A stretch of DNA of 64,000 bases from Apostichopus japonicus (GCF_037975245.1 NC_092576.1:12887111-12951110), one strand, 5' to 3'. Counted from the stretch's first letter, positions 34,851 to 48,157 are shown. Numbers and translations: made by a program. The notes: a model not told the origin generated them from the letters alone.

Positions 34851-37472
34851 CAATTTGCTTAAATCTCCTGATAAAATTCAAATTGATTTTTTTTTTGCAG
34901 ACGCTTTTAACGTGTTTGTCTACCAAATCTGTCCTTTAACAATTTTTTATGTGAATTATTAATGGTTTATGATTATCTATTCCATAAAAAAGAAACATAA
35001 GTGTGAAAATTTGATATTGACAATTAAAATAAATTGATGGGTTTTATCTGTCTTAGTTTACGGCAAGGTTTCTACAAAAAGAAAGTACATACTTAAGGAA
35101 TACGCCAAAAATATACGGTAGAAGTACGTTGAAATGCTCATGTTTATTTTCACCCTTTATTTACACAACTTCTTCATTCATCTTGGAGTGAGGTCTTCCC
35201 CAAAAACATGCACATACAAAGGTGCTTTTAACCTATCACTTTTCACCACTTTACTAAAACAAAAAGCTTCTTAAGTAGATACTAGAAACACAAAAACTCA
35301 ATTATAAAACAACAAGTAGAGAACTTAAACTTCAACACTGAAACAATAATTCTACTTTTCAAGATTTGAGAAAAGACTGGTGACTGATATCACAAACTTC
35401 AGGCCAAGGCAATTACAAACCAGTTACAAAAGTCTGTATAGGAACAATAAGAGATACAGGTTTTGCAACTGTTCTCAAGAGGTGGTAAGATCACCTTACA
35501 CCAAAAGCAACACATTGAAAGCTACTTCATTTGTTGCTATCTTTGGTTAGGGCCAATTAAGTTGCCCAAAAAAACCACAAACTATGTGACCCTTAATTTT
35601 ACAAACTGACTGCAATTATAAACTTTCTAAATGGCATATACTGCAAAAAGCTCTTCACCGAATATTAAGCTAAAGTAAGATTTTTCATACAATAATATCC
35701 TTGTAATGTATTTATAATCATATACTATATTATGTCAGCCTCCTCACAGTATTAACAATTCTCCATAGAGTTGGTCAAGGCATGTGGTTTATGACCAACT
35801 ATTCAAGAACAACTACATGATCATCTTCTGTAAATCACTTTCAAACATTATTTTTCAACCCATGAAGTGGAAGACCCCAGTTTGGGACGACAAACACCCT
35901 GAAACTATCCCAAAGTGGTCATTTCAAATGGAATACAATCATTAGCCAAAACCTTATTACATGGTAGGCTTAAGGGTTAATTGACGTTATAAGCTTCAAA
36001 CTTTCTAATTATTATTACACAACTTTCAAACATTTTCATATAAAGCTGAGCCATGATATCATGAACATGCAATCATTTCTGCAATGCAAATGTCAAAATG
36101 GAAACTAAAAACACAGAACTTAGTAAATCAACAAGGAAGTAACTTAAAGTCCAAAACTGAAACAGTAAACCTCTTTTTCAATGTTGAAAAAATTGGTGCA
36201 TGCCAATATAAACTTCAGGCCCTGTCAATTCCAAACCAGATGTCTATGAATACCAAGACTAAAATATAAATTCCAGCCAGAAATGGATATTCTCACAAGT
36301 ACATTAATAATTATTTGATGGAGTATTTCACTGGGGTAGTGGATGTAGAAAGGAAAACTTGGTCTTAATGCATAGGCAGTGCAGTTCCTATAGACCCTAC
36401 ACTACACACAGTAATAGACAAGCATACGTTAGTATAGTTTTGTGGCACTACACACTGTAATCACACTTTTTTTTAAATGAAGTAGTTTAAATAATATCAC
36501 ATAGTATAAACTCACCACTGAAAACGAAAAAACGTTAGTATAGTTTTGTGGCACTACACACTGTAATCACACTTTTTTTTAAATGAAGTAGTTTAAATAA
36601 TATCACATAGTATAAACTCACCACTGAAAACGAAAAATGGCAAACATTTCACCATTTAAGGAATGGTTCAATGTGCATGAGCACTGGTATTAAAATGAAC
36701 CCATTGTCCTTGTATACATTTATACTTATTAGAAAGTTTCCTTTTGTGGCTACTGCCTTAATGCATGCTATGATCAGGAAATCCACTGGATGAAATTTTT
36801 CTTCAATTGAATAGCACTCTAGGAAGAGGATAGAAGGGGGCACAAATTTGCAGTCAATTCTTTGGGCAATTTGAAATGTAAGGTCATAGAAGGTGTCACA
36901 TTTACTATCAAAAGTGAACTTTTAGCAGGCAGGTGTAACAATATAGTGTTAGTAATAGAACTTCATATTAATCAATACTTTATATGTCTGAATAACATGC
37001 CAACATGAATGAATAGAATTCCATAAACAAACTCTACAGTCTCATCTCCTGCTTGCTTCAAGTCCACCTTAGGTAGAAAATGTGATGCAAAGCCCATGAA
37101 AATGCATAGATTTCAGTTCTCTTTAATTATCTAAAACAAAATTTCATCTGAAACCATTCTGCTTTAGAGGCACAGAATATGGAGATTGGTGTGCAGATTA
37201 TTTCATGTCTGTGTACTCAGTACTGATCGTAGTACATAAAAACATCATCCACCTGAACGTTCCTTACATATAAGCTGAATGTCTATATACATGAAGGAAA
37301 CACTAAGAGTGGCTAAAGGCGACATTGAGGTTCCAGCCAGAAGTAACCATCTTAACTTGATTTTAAATGAGTTGAATAAAAACAAAAAAACAAACGTTTC
37401 TAAATGGTTCCTGTAGTAACTAAACTCGAAATAAGTCCACTGATCACCATACTACACTGTTTGATTTTTTTA
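34851..37472. other. CACTA interior, 3' side of the SAMD3-like gene
   Basis: No coding exon. A 106-bp segment (about 36426-36531) is duplicated in tandem immediately after (36532-36637). Several AATAAA-like words are present, so the SAMD3-like 3' UTR may extend here. Confidence 0.4.
36426..36637. repeat. 106-bp tandem duplication
   Basis: Two nearly identical copies beginning 'acgttagtatagttttgtgg' at 36426 and 36532. The near identity implies a very recent duplication or an assembly effect. Confidence 0.85.
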
Positions 37473-40146
37473 TTACTTTGTTGACTCATCCTTGATATGT
37501 CCCAAAAGAGACAACACTTTGGGATTTATGGCTGAGGATTTCCTACTTTTTCCTGATGTGGGTGGGTTGATTCCAACAAAGCACCTGCCAAAAAAAAAAA
37601 AAGAGTTGATTTTTGTTACTTTTGGTGGGAATTAATATTTTCATCATTGACCTGGACACTTGACCAGTAGAAAACCATGTCTTTAAAACATGATACTTCT
37701 GAAAATTTGTTGCACATTAATTATTCACTTCACTGTTTCAGGTATAAATTAAATGGCTTCTCACACTGCTTTCATATTAGTTTGTATTTATAATTATGAA
37801 AGTCATAATGATTGTGGTCAAAACATTTTCAAGCATATTTCCTTATTCACAATTCTTTTATAACTTTTTTTAGAGAACAGTTGTTGTTTATAACAGTCAA
37901 TTCCACAAGAAGACTGTCCATGAAATCAATTTGGAATGTACAGTTTGAAGGATTAAAGCCTGGGTCCCATCTATACAATTCTACAAGCAGTAAATTTTAA
38001 ACAAAGTCTGACGATGAAACACAAGAATCAACTTCAAAATCGACAAAATGCAGGTGGATTGTAGTTGAAAGGAAATAGGACACTGATCTTCTTGGAGCAA
38101 CGATCAGGATCGACTTTTTCAACTGTGCATTTTGTTGCAAGTTTAATCCCAATGTTGATGGGACTACAGGGCTCTACAAATAATGTCACTGCATAAATAT
38201 TCTACGATCTTCAAATTAATGATGCTGTTACTATTTAACACTAAACACCTACTGCAGCAGTTCATCTAAACTGAGGTAAATAATTGTTAAGTTAGACTAT
38301 GAACAAATTTCAAGTAACAGTACCTTCAATGGTATTCTAAGTTGGGATCATGATCTTCTCTCTAGACAGACAAATTATGACTTACTTGTGTAACTACTCA
38401 ACTGAATTTTACACTGGTTCAAGTCTTTCCCAAATGTTGGTAGAAAACACACTATACAAGGAAAACACTACCATGAGTTACAACTCCAATCCCAGCTATA
38501 ACCACTACTGTACAAATATTCATTCATATTCCATTAACACTTACCTCTGGATGAACTCCAATGTCACACAGCTGTCTGCAGGATACTGAATGTTTAAAAC
38601 ATAGTATGTGGCAAAGAGGTAGGCAAGGGCACTCTGAAAATCAGCAATAAGATGATTGACAACTACCTTGTCAACTGCGATCATATACTTCCGCCCGGCC
38701 AACAGTTTGGTTCCTGTGATATCAATATTCAAACAAAGATAAAAATGTCAATCCGAGTTTCACTTTGTCATTATTTTCCGAAATTGAATTTTTTTAGTGC
38801 TGTTACGGACTAAGAATATGTTTCCATTCTTTTACTGAAGGATTATCATGTAACATTCTCAAGAGTAGTAACTTTTTTAGGGACCTTAAAAAAGGTATGT
38901 CCATTAAACACTTAACCTAGAAACTGCAATGACAAGATCAAAAGTGAATTGCAAGCAGAACCCACTGATTTTTCACTGAATGATGCAAAGCCTAAATCAG
39001 TGGACAACCCCTCCCCCACATTGGAAGAAAAAAATTCTCTACCCTGCCTCTGTAAGAATAGGTATCACACCAAACAAGAGCATTGGTCATCTATCTATTG
39101 CCTTGCATGTTGGATTCTATGCAAACCTTATGCATAACTTGAAAGGCCAAATGCAATTACCCCATTCTGACTACAAACCCTCTATACTAATTCATAAATA
39201 TGTACACGTCATTCTTTTAATCTCAAAACAATGTTTCTGTTACATTTTTACCTTTACTACTGGACATTAACATTCTGAACCAACCTGAATGAGAGATTTG
39301 AAGGATTTAGCTGATGCTTCCAAGTAAGAGTTGGATGATTGCTTATGCCATTACACCAAACTGAGTCTAAATTACTGCCGCCAGACTGATCCCTAAATTT
39401 TGACAATGGTTTGTGGCATATTTAGAGCCACTTCCCATCATAGCCAGAAGATGTAACTTCAATAAATGAATCTTCTCTTTCATCTAAATATCACATTATA
39501 CTAAATCTTGGCAAACTGCTTCTCAGTATCTAACAAGTATCTACCACACTGAAAGCTAGTACATTTGTTCCCATGTCACATTTAGAACACTATTGATAAG
39601 TATATACCTCTATTGCACAATTTGGAAAGGAAGACTTTGCATTTGAATTAAGAAACAGGAATTCCTACGTTAGTCTGAGCCTAGCAAGGGATCAATGGTA
39701 GGAAAAGACAGGCTTGGTAAAACAATCAGTAGTATTAAAAAAAAATGTTGAGCAGGATCCAAGGGATACTTTAAATCTGATGTGCTTAAATATTGTTGAT
39801 GAAAATAACAAAGCTCTGTAAACAGAAACACCCGAAATGTACATTCAAGAAGCTTACCCGAAACAACAATACAGGGTGATGGAGAGTTCAAGCCAGAAAC
39901 AGCCTCCTGATCACTGCTTGTCTCCTGGGAAAGTAAAATATGTGCAACTTGTATTTTAAAACCTGAAACTTATACAAAGTTGTCTGGTGGCAGAAATTGG
40001 ATAACAATTTGATCTGGGCCCCATTCTACAAAGAGTAACCCACAATCGTAGATTTGATTCATAGTCTGTGTTTAACTTTAAATCACACTCAAGACAAAGA
40101 AAAACTCTGTATGGAACAGGGCCCTAGTTAGGATATTATATAGCAG

Positions 40147-40218
<72 letters not shown>

Positions 40219-42761
40219 CAGTTAATTGTCACCTTAGTGTAGGTCAAAGTTCACTTCAGTAGCCATCATGATGGCAGTCTACATGACTACTCATTACTAA
40301 ATAATGTTTAATTATTGGCCATATACAGCACACATTTTGACCAAGTCTGTATAAACACACTTAAAAGAACACATGTGGCATTACACCTCGAGTACACACA
40401 TTGCTTTTGGCATGATCTAAGAACATATTCTGCACCTGTGGCATAGTCAGGTTGTTGTCATGGGGCTGATTTGCAACTCTATGTAAGGTGTCCTGAAAGG
40501 CTGATCAACATAACACTACAAAGACTATAACAATGTGACACTGAAATTTTACTTAAAATCCCCACTTTGCCATCCCTTGCTTAAAATTAGGCTTTCAACT
40601 AATCTATGGTTAGTTCAACTTTACCAGGGTGAAATTGCACTTTTTACTGTAGTCTTCAACCTTATCTTGCTATAATATTTGCCAAGTAATTTACCAGCAT
40701 GACAACCTTTGCAAATAAATGAAATAGAAAAAAAATATCAGTTCACTTTATAGAAATACTCACCTTTGATAGGTACAACAGGGTATCTACTTTCTCCCCA
40801 AAGTAGCAAGTAAGTAGCCAGATTAATCCAGGCATCTCAGGAGTAAGATCGTTTGTTTCTGCTCTGGCAACTTCTATGGCATCAAAAACATCTTTTAAAG
40901 CTGGCTTTTTGGTAGCAACTTTCCTCAAATAGTGCATAACAGACTGACCTTTGGTATCTAAAGATTTAGAAAGAGTAGGCATCAGTTCAATACCAACCAA
41001 TTCATGAAAGTGGCTCATCATACCAATGCTTTCCAGGAGAAATGGGTATTCTTCTATTATCCCTATGAGGGTTATGCTGTTTGTATTGATCATTGTGCGG
41101 ATAGTGAAATACAACAGTTTCATGTTCATCTGAATGATGTCTTCATCCCACTTATCTTCATTTTCATACATTTCCTTTAGTTCAAGGGTTCTCCTTTTTT
41201 GAGATGTTTCGTCTTCCCTCTCTGGCAACCCTTTTGGTTGCCAGTTCTGACAACCATAAGAGTCTCGTTTTTTGCTCGCTTAGGCTTCTGTTCTGAAGAC
41301 TCATCATCTGATGTGCTGGTCAATGAAGACGTTCCTGGCAGATATGTTTCAGTCCGCCTCAGGTTGTTGATTCTGTTTTCCATTTGCTTAAGTACAGATT
41401 CAAAGCCATCTCCAATAACTTCACCGCCTATGTCATCTCTAAAGCTTGCTGGGTAAGAATCAACAATTGTTTTTGAAATAATGGCAAGATTCTTACGGCC
41501 CGGATTGCGATTTTTCTTCATGATGTCATCACATATTATTCGTATCATTTCCCTTCTGTCTCTTGGTGATGGCCTTGTACATTTCTTTAATGAATCACTT
41601 AAGTTCTTAGGCATTTTGTTCCACTGGACTGTAAAAGTTTCCACCCAGTGCTTCTTTAGTGAGGTAGGAGTTCCTGGACTTGAGCTGGATGACTCTGAAG
41701 AAGCAACTGATCCGACTAGTTGAAAATCTTCCATTCCCAACTCCAGTTGGTGATTTAGTTCACTTGGGGTAGTATCTGGCGAAAAAAGGGAAAACTGAAC
41801 ATCAGGGCCTTGTTTCACAAAGAGTTATGCTCAGTCAAGTTTGATATGTAGAACATAAGTTAGCAATATAAATCAAACTAAGACTGAGCGTAACTCTTCA
41901 TAAAATGGGGCGAGGACTACCTCTAAAACTAACAGAAATGTTTTCAATGAATAAAAACATTAAATTTCCAAGAAATATGTAAGAACTAGTGTAGCCTCTT
42001 GTTGCCACATGTGTACATAACCAGTCTTACAATGATATGAAAGCATTAGCTACAAGCCAACAAACTTGCATTTCCTCATTTCTCTAACAACTGCAATTGA
42101 AATTGATACAGAATACAAGTAGTGTACAGTATGCCATTGGCACAACGAAAACACTGTCTATCTGAAAACAAGGATGAGAATGTTTGGACATAAAAGCACT
42201 GGAATGTTTATTAATTACAAATTTAGAGTCTTGTACATATTTACACTGCAAAGTTTCTGTTAAGCAACTGTCCATGAATGATTACCTCAACTAAGCAGAT
42301 AAACTTGCAAGATTACATGTAGGCTGTTCAAGCATGATCTAGTCACAAACTCTTGATTTCAGAACTGTAATGACTTTTGGTACTGATTTTTTTGTCCTTT
42401 TGGTAAACATGATAGTTTCCAGGTCACATATTGCCTCCTCACTCTGCAAGTACTGTGCTGTGCACACTAAATTGGCCTACTAAAAGAAATGTACAAAATA
42501 CTGGAGTCTGGACGATACAGTACCTTCAACCCTTGTAGACCAAGCTTTCAAAAGCTTTCTCCGCTGAATTGGTTTCAAATTGTGGAGATCCTCTTCTGTA
42601 ACATACTTTAAATCTGCAACACTTTCAACTCCTGCTCTTATGAGCAGTTCTAGCACCTCCTTAATCTTGTAGGTGGGCAGTAGTGGAAAGACATCACTCA
42701 CAGCACTCTCAATTGGACCAAGAAGAACAGTATCATCTGAAGATGTATCTGACAGTTCCAT
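37473..42761 (-). CDS. SAMD3-like protein carried by the CACTA element (six exons, one frame break)
   Basis: Exons 42761-42524, 41775-40764, 40492-40436, 39924-39858, 38713-38545 and 37584-37473 (stop TAA). All introns are GT/AG with matching phases (1, 0, 0, 1, 2). Exon 1 is a SAM-like helical module (VLELLIRAGVESVADLKYV...LKPIQRRKLLKAW). Exon 2 has VQWNKMPKNLSDSLKK, RREMIRIICDDIMKK, and FLLESIGMMSHFHELVGIEL. Exons 4-6 have SPCIVVSG, MIAVDKVVV, YYVLNIQYPADS and NPKVLSLLGHIKD. Block order and about 551 aa fit the abundant 'SAMD3-like' proteins of fishes and marine invertebrates, whose function is unknown. In exon 2 a run of six As (41268-41273, T on plus) is one base short of keeping the frame; the exon is 1012 bp where phases require 1013. 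A splice acceptor 20 bp before the ATG implies an untranslated upstream exon. A role in transposition is inference from location. Confidence 0.85.
40144..40217. repeat. (TA)n microsatellite
   Basis: Uninterrupted TA dinucleotides in the intron between exons 3 and 4 of the SAMD3-like gene. Confidence 0.95.
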
Positions 42762-42780
42762 TTTGAATCAACCCCCTGTC

Positions 42781-43440
42781 GAAAAAAGGCCCTTGCCGCG
42801 ACCAGTTGCAGCGACTTCGCAGCAACTAGTTGCAGCGCAGTCGCTGCGACTTCACTTTTCACATGCAAATGAGGCTTGTGGCGACTTCGCCGGAAAGGGG
42901 GTTGCGGTGACTTCGCCGGAAAGGGGCCTGCGGCGACTTCGCAGGAAAGGGGCTTGCAGCGACTTCGCAGGAAAGGGGCTTGCGGCGACTTCGCCGGAGA
43001 GAGGCTTGCAGCGACCTCGCCGCGACTTCACTTTTCACATGCAAATGAGGCTTGTGGCGACTTCGCCGGAAAGGGGGTTGCAGTGACTTCGCCGGAAAGG
43101 GGTTTGCGGCGACTTCGCAAGGGGCTTGCGGCGACTTCGCAGGAAAGGGGCTTGCGGCGACTTAGCAGGAAAGGGGCTTGCGGCGACTTTGCCGGAGAGA
43201 GGCTTGCAGCGACCTCGCCGCGACTTCACTTTTCACATGCAAATGAGGCTTGTGGCGACTTCGCCGGAGAGGGGGTTGCGGTGACTTCGCTGGAAAGGGG
43301 CCTGCGGGGACTTCACAGGAGAGGGGCTTGTGGCGACTTCGCAGGAAAGGGGGTTGTGGCTACTTCGCAGGAAAGGAGCTTGCTGCGACTTCGCAAGGAA
43401 AGGGGCTTGCGGCGACTTTCCTGGAGAGGTGCCTGCAACA
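42781..43440. repeat. GC-rich minisatellite, about 29-bp unit, with 176-198-bp higher-order units
   Basis: Units of the form 'gcggcgacttcgcaggaaag' plus 'gggctt'. A longer period is set by 'ttcacttttcacatgcaaat' at 42851, 43027 and 43225. Base composition is very unlike the AT-rich surroundings. It lies immediately upstream of the SAMD3-like start codon, behind a predicted splice acceptor (ccttttttcgacag), so it sits in a 5' intron. Long open frames here (up to 203 codons) are by-products of the repeat. Confidence 0.9.
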
Positions 43441-45600
43441 AAAATAAGACAGAAGAACTTTGTAGGTCTAAACTACTTTATTTTTAGTTCTATACTGTTA
43501 ATTGTGAAACTTCTTATATTATAACTGTCTACTCTAATTTACCTCTACCCCCCCTCCCATTATCCCCAACATGTCAGCATCACTTCAGTTTCTTCATCAG
43601 TCTCCTGGCTCTGCTGCACTTGCTGTTGATTGCCTATGTGACATCACCATAGATCTTCAGTACATTGCCACCATACACTGGAGAAGAAAGGAAAATTTCC
43701 CTCAGGTTAATGACAAATACCAATAAGTATCCTCTTCAATTTATCATTTTTCAATACTCATGGAATTGCTGAATTTTTTCATTGTGGATATGAAATTTGA
43801 GAGTAATTGTAAGTCGTTTCTCTATGCTTAGCCATTACTCTCCAGATCCTTCCAAGCAAGGAAACTGAAGTGCCAGTTTCACATGAAATATTTGCATTAT
43901 GTATATTTACAGCTGATTTGGGAGGAAGCTGTACAGAATTTATGTCAAATGTTTTTTTTTTCAACTACCTAACCTCCTTTAAAATATGTGGGAATTCTGC
44001 TAACTTACATCTAATAGCTTCCATCTGCAGGGAAACAGCTTTACCACGGATGAATTGTTCCCCTCCAACATATCTTGTGGCTCGAAGAAACCATCCATCA
44101 TTTTCTTTACACGAAAAGTCTTAGATTTGAGACTTGGAGAGAAGGGTACTATGCCAAGCAGCTGGTATGGCAACATTGCAGTTGCCAAGTCTCTCCAAAT
44201 GTGGTGACGCATCCTCCCTATCACTCAAAATGACCTAAAAGAAAGAAAAAAATAACAACAAACTGATTAGAAGCAATCTGGATCTCTGCAAATTAAACAT
44301 ATTATTCATGGCCTTTTTTTTAATACCACTTCTGGACACTTAAACACGCCTCAACCCTAACACTCATCAACCCAAGTTCTGTAAGAAATATAGCAAGAGA
44401 ATTCTGAGCAGAATCTGTTGATCTGTTCTCACTGATATCTATGTCAAGACGTTTTTAACTTGATCAAAACTCAAGTGCCAGCCTTCCCTTAAAAATGGAG
44501 TGATCCTGAGGGTGGGTACTCCATGCATACAGGTCATTCTAGTTTCAGATATCAACAATTGGGACTTTCACATTTGGTGCTGTTGACTCATTTATATGCA
44601 AGATAATAAATACGCCAAACTTGTGTTTGGCTTATAACTGGCTATTCAAGGAAGATCGGCGAAGATTGAATGGCTATTCAAAGAAGATGTTGAGAGAAAA
44701 TTTGCGCACTTTGCGGATATCAAGAAACCACTGAAGAACTTTCTCTTTCTGTGAGATATTTTCATTTACATTTTAAGAATACTCAAGTGCTCAGTTTGCA
44801 AACTCTAATTTAACTTAAAAAAAACGTATTGGATCTAGTATCATGAATCATACTATTTTTATTTAATCACTCTCTAGGGTCCACCACAACAGAAACACTG
44901 TAGGCAATATCTTCACATCATTCTTAGAGGAACACAGTTTCAATATTTGGCATAGCATATTTATCCCATTTCACATCTGTCATATAAAGACAGTACAGAC
45001 TCAATTGTTTTGTGCTATATCTGTGGTTGAACCATTGTTCCAATTAGAAAGTTCACTGGCTGGTTTGTTTGGAACTGGAACTTAGATTGATAGCGAATTT
45101 AATCAACTAGTTACAGTAGCTTAGTTATACCCCTTTAGACATGGGCAAATTACATTCCAAGCAGACATGCTATAGGCTTTAACATTTAAAGTTAACTTTA
45201 GGATTCTTTGCACTGAAATACTGCAAAAGAGTCCCTGAAGTGATAATAGTGATGCATGCCGCCTAAGCCTAGCCTACTCTGTGTTCTGCTAAAATATGCT
45301 TAACTATACTGCCTAGGCTTAGCAAGGCTATTGTCGATTTATATCCTTTAGCTTACTGGAACTTACCACCATAAGCAAACGATGCATCATACGTTTCTGA
45401 AGCTGTATGAAATGCCCAGAATTTTCCCCCAAAGGCCATTGAGATTTGTCCCTCGTCATCCATTGGCTACACCAAATTGACTGTCTATCAACCAGAAAAG
45501 GCAGATATGCTAGCAGTCACCTCCAAGCGAAGATGGCAGCCCAAGATCCCTAGCAATTGTATCCACTTCGTCTTTTGAAAATTGCATTTTTTTTTCGACG
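43441..45600 (-). other. Spliced minus-strand transcript unit, coding status unclear
   Basis: An exon at 44234-44009 has an excellent acceptor (tttctttcttttag) and donor (GAT|GTAAGT). From an internal ATG at 44212 it is open for 68 codons to the donor (begins MRHHIWRDLATAMLPYQ). An upstream donor (GGTG|GTAAGT) lies near 45367 and a downstream acceptor (tttcctttcttctccag) near 43684. A minus-strand AATAAA follows near 43472, just before the GC-rich array. No protein family is recognised and simple joining of these exons does not give one long frame. It could be the untranslated 5' part of the SAMD3-like transcript or a decayed gene. Confidence 0.35.
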
Positions 45601-46314
45601 TTAAGAGTTATGCAAAAGCAAGAAGGCTGGATTAGGTTTGCTTCGTTACTAACACCAATACTAACAGTAACCTACGCACTAAGTTTTAAGTTAGGCTACT
45701 CAGTCAGGTAACGTGAAAACCTAGCAAAGTAAAAACGTTAACAAAGTCACAGAAAATCTCGATTTCTGTTCAACAATATAAATATATTCCACAGAACAAT
45801 GGTCCAAAGTATTGAGTATTTCGTAAAGAATTTTAATAAAGAATTCATGTAAGAAACCTAAAAGTCGAGATAGCTAGAGAATCAGAATGTCGATACAGCC
45901 GGTATTGTATTTGAAAGATGGATTGTTACGCAATCGAAAGCCTTCGCAGTTTCTGATTGGCCAATCATCTTAATAGACAACATCTGACTCAATTTGTACA
46001 TTTTTACGTTGTTGGTTATGATGTAAATTCAATCGTGTGGGTGAAAAATGTATGAAATGGAGTATAAATTTTCAAAGGAATCATGCATCCAGACATTAAA
46101 ACCAACTCAATTCAGTATCCCTTTGTCAAACTGTACGAGATGTTGTAAGTATACCACCTATTATCAGATCCTTTCTAGCAACTTGTTACTGCGTACTTAA
46201 ACCTGGTTGAAACCAGCCAACCTATATGATTGTATGGACAAAAAAAAACAGTAACGTGTTGTGTAGACTTGTTTACTTCAAATTTACACAACAGTCGTCG
46301 AAGTTCCCGTGCTG
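45600..46314. promoter_or_regulatory. Candidate divergent promoter region in the CACTA element
   Basis: Minus-strand spliced exons begin just left of this stretch (donor near 45367). A plus-strand non-coding exon ends at a strong donor (GTGCTG|GTAAGT) after 46314 and would join the acceptor at 47308. No TATA box or initiator is decisive; the call rests on the diverging splice signals. Confidence 0.3.
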
Positions 46315-47307
46315 GTAAGTATCATGAGCAGTTGCACGAGACGTGAAAAATAATTTTACACTCACTATACTACAGTAGTAGTACAGTCACTACTCGGTCT
46401 ATATTTATTTTACTATCATTCCCGGCAGGCTGCAGCATATCGATTGATATATATGATGGAGTAAGTGGTTAATCATTTTTTATTTGGAGATGCCAAGCCA
46501 AGTAATAACGATCCCATCGAACTACTTGAATACTAATTCTAGTAACGCTCAATCTAGGCTAGTGTGGTAGTACTACTAGTTAGTAGGGGGGCTTATGAGT
46601 AAGGCTTCTATATGCCTTCATGCACAGTCAGTGTAGGAGAGTATCGATACAGAAATAGCCTATAGGCTAAGAGGGTCAAGCCTATGTTATGCTACAGTAA
46701 GGGCGAGGCCTAGTAGTGGTACTACAATGCTTGTAAGTAGTAGCCTAGGTCTAAGAGTATTTTACTAACTCTAATAATTAAAGATTAAAGTAGTATCCAC
46801 TGGCTGCATATGCTGATTACTTATGTCTGTGCCTACACCTACATTGTCACTGAACCCTTTTTTCTCTGTAGATCTACTCTCAAAAATCAACAACTCGGAA
46901 TGAACTTACAGCAAACTATTTCCACCAAACAAATAATATACAAAGCCTAGTCAGCAATTGAAATTAGCCTGTTGGTGGGTCAATGGCCACAGCAAGTCGG
47001 AATGATAATCACGCCAGTCAGCAGCCCCCCGCAGACATGACGTGCTAGATTAAACAGCATGATTTCACAACCTTAGCCCTGGCTTTATGTCTCAGTCAAT
47101 AAACTCTGCGTCTTAATCATAACATGTGGTGCCTGCTATTAGGCCTAATGCACCTATCAACTGTATGATGCACCTCAGATCCCCAGGATATTTTCGTCAT
47201 GTCAAAATTAAGCTGAACATTGACACTTCATTACGAATATAATATGACACCCCATTGCATTATTTAAATCTGACAGGTATTAACTTCATTTCATATATTA
47301 TTTTCAG
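46315..47307. other. Probable 5' intron of the plus-strand transposase fragment
   Basis: Bounded by donor G|GTAAGT at 46314 and acceptor tattattttcag ending at 47307. No other feature seen. Confidence 0.4.
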
Positions 47308-48157
47308 AGCCCAGTGTTACTCCTGATTTCAGAGTGAACTCATGAGGCCTACTTGGTACAACCAACCACGTAGAAGAGAAATACCAGCTTCATTCAATGT
47401 TCAGTCAGTAGCTTTTACTCCAGCCTTATCTGAATTTTATATGGCTGGCCATACTGAAGGTGGCTCATCATCCTTTGTAGAGAGCTTGCAGCCAGATTAT
47501 CAGTGCACTGAGGAAAGTCCCACAACAATTATCCAACCATCATCTATACCTTTAGCAATGGAAGTAAGTGAACTAATGAACATTACAAACTGGCAGACAA
47601 CTCTTGACCAAGATGGTCACATTTCTGATAAGAGGATACGTTGGGTGAGCCCGATGATACCTGTGATGCTTCACCTTTGGAAGATGATGAAGAGTCAGAG
47701 ACAGAGTCCAGGAGTGGTTCATCATACATCTATAGAGGACATTGGATAACAGTAGAAACAAGTCTTCTCCTGATACTCACATTTGCAACTACGCATTCCA
47801 TCACTGATGTCCAGCTGTCTGATATGCTAGCACTAATTAGTCTCCATTTTATGGAAACTCACTCTGCCCTTGGTAGTCTTTATAAGTTTAAGAACTATTT
47901 TGAAAAGGCAGATTCACCAGTGCAAAAGTATTATTACTGTGGGTCCTGTTTTAGCTCTGTTGAAGATGGCCAGACCAACGTACTGTAATATATGCAGGAT
48001 GACAATTGACTTTGAGAAGAACAAATTCTTCAATGTAACACTAGAGCCTCAAATTCAAAACTTGTTTCAGCATCCTGGTTTTGTAGATAAAATTCAGCAT
48101 AGATTTAAGGGAAGTATGGATTGTTTCCCAGTGACATTCCAAATTTTAAGAACCTGA
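47308..48157 (+). pseudogene. Broken N-terminal part of a second CACTA-type transposase
   Basis: Acceptor tattattttcag precedes 47308 and an ATG lies at 47342. The frame opens with a Pro/Ser-rich stretch. After a frame change near 47635 it goes on as DDEESETESRSGS, then a helix-rich block (LLLILTFATTHSITD, LALISLHFME) and YYYCGSCFSS. After a second frame change near 47960 come YCNICRMTIDFEKNKFF and LEPQIQNLFQHPGF. The acidic tail, paired Cys-x2-Cys zinc ribbon and 'L..QI..LF..PGF' order is that of the N-terminal region of metazoan CACTA/EnSpm transposases of the Transposase_21 type. The catalytic part is absent. At least two frame breaks plus truncation make it non-functional. Confidence 0.6.

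Noticed and set aside
42876-43487. 203-codon plus-strand open frame, Arg/Gly/Ala-rich
   Set aside because: It is the GC-rich minisatellite read through. Unit lengths vary, overlapping frames in both directions are equally open, and there is no start context or domain.
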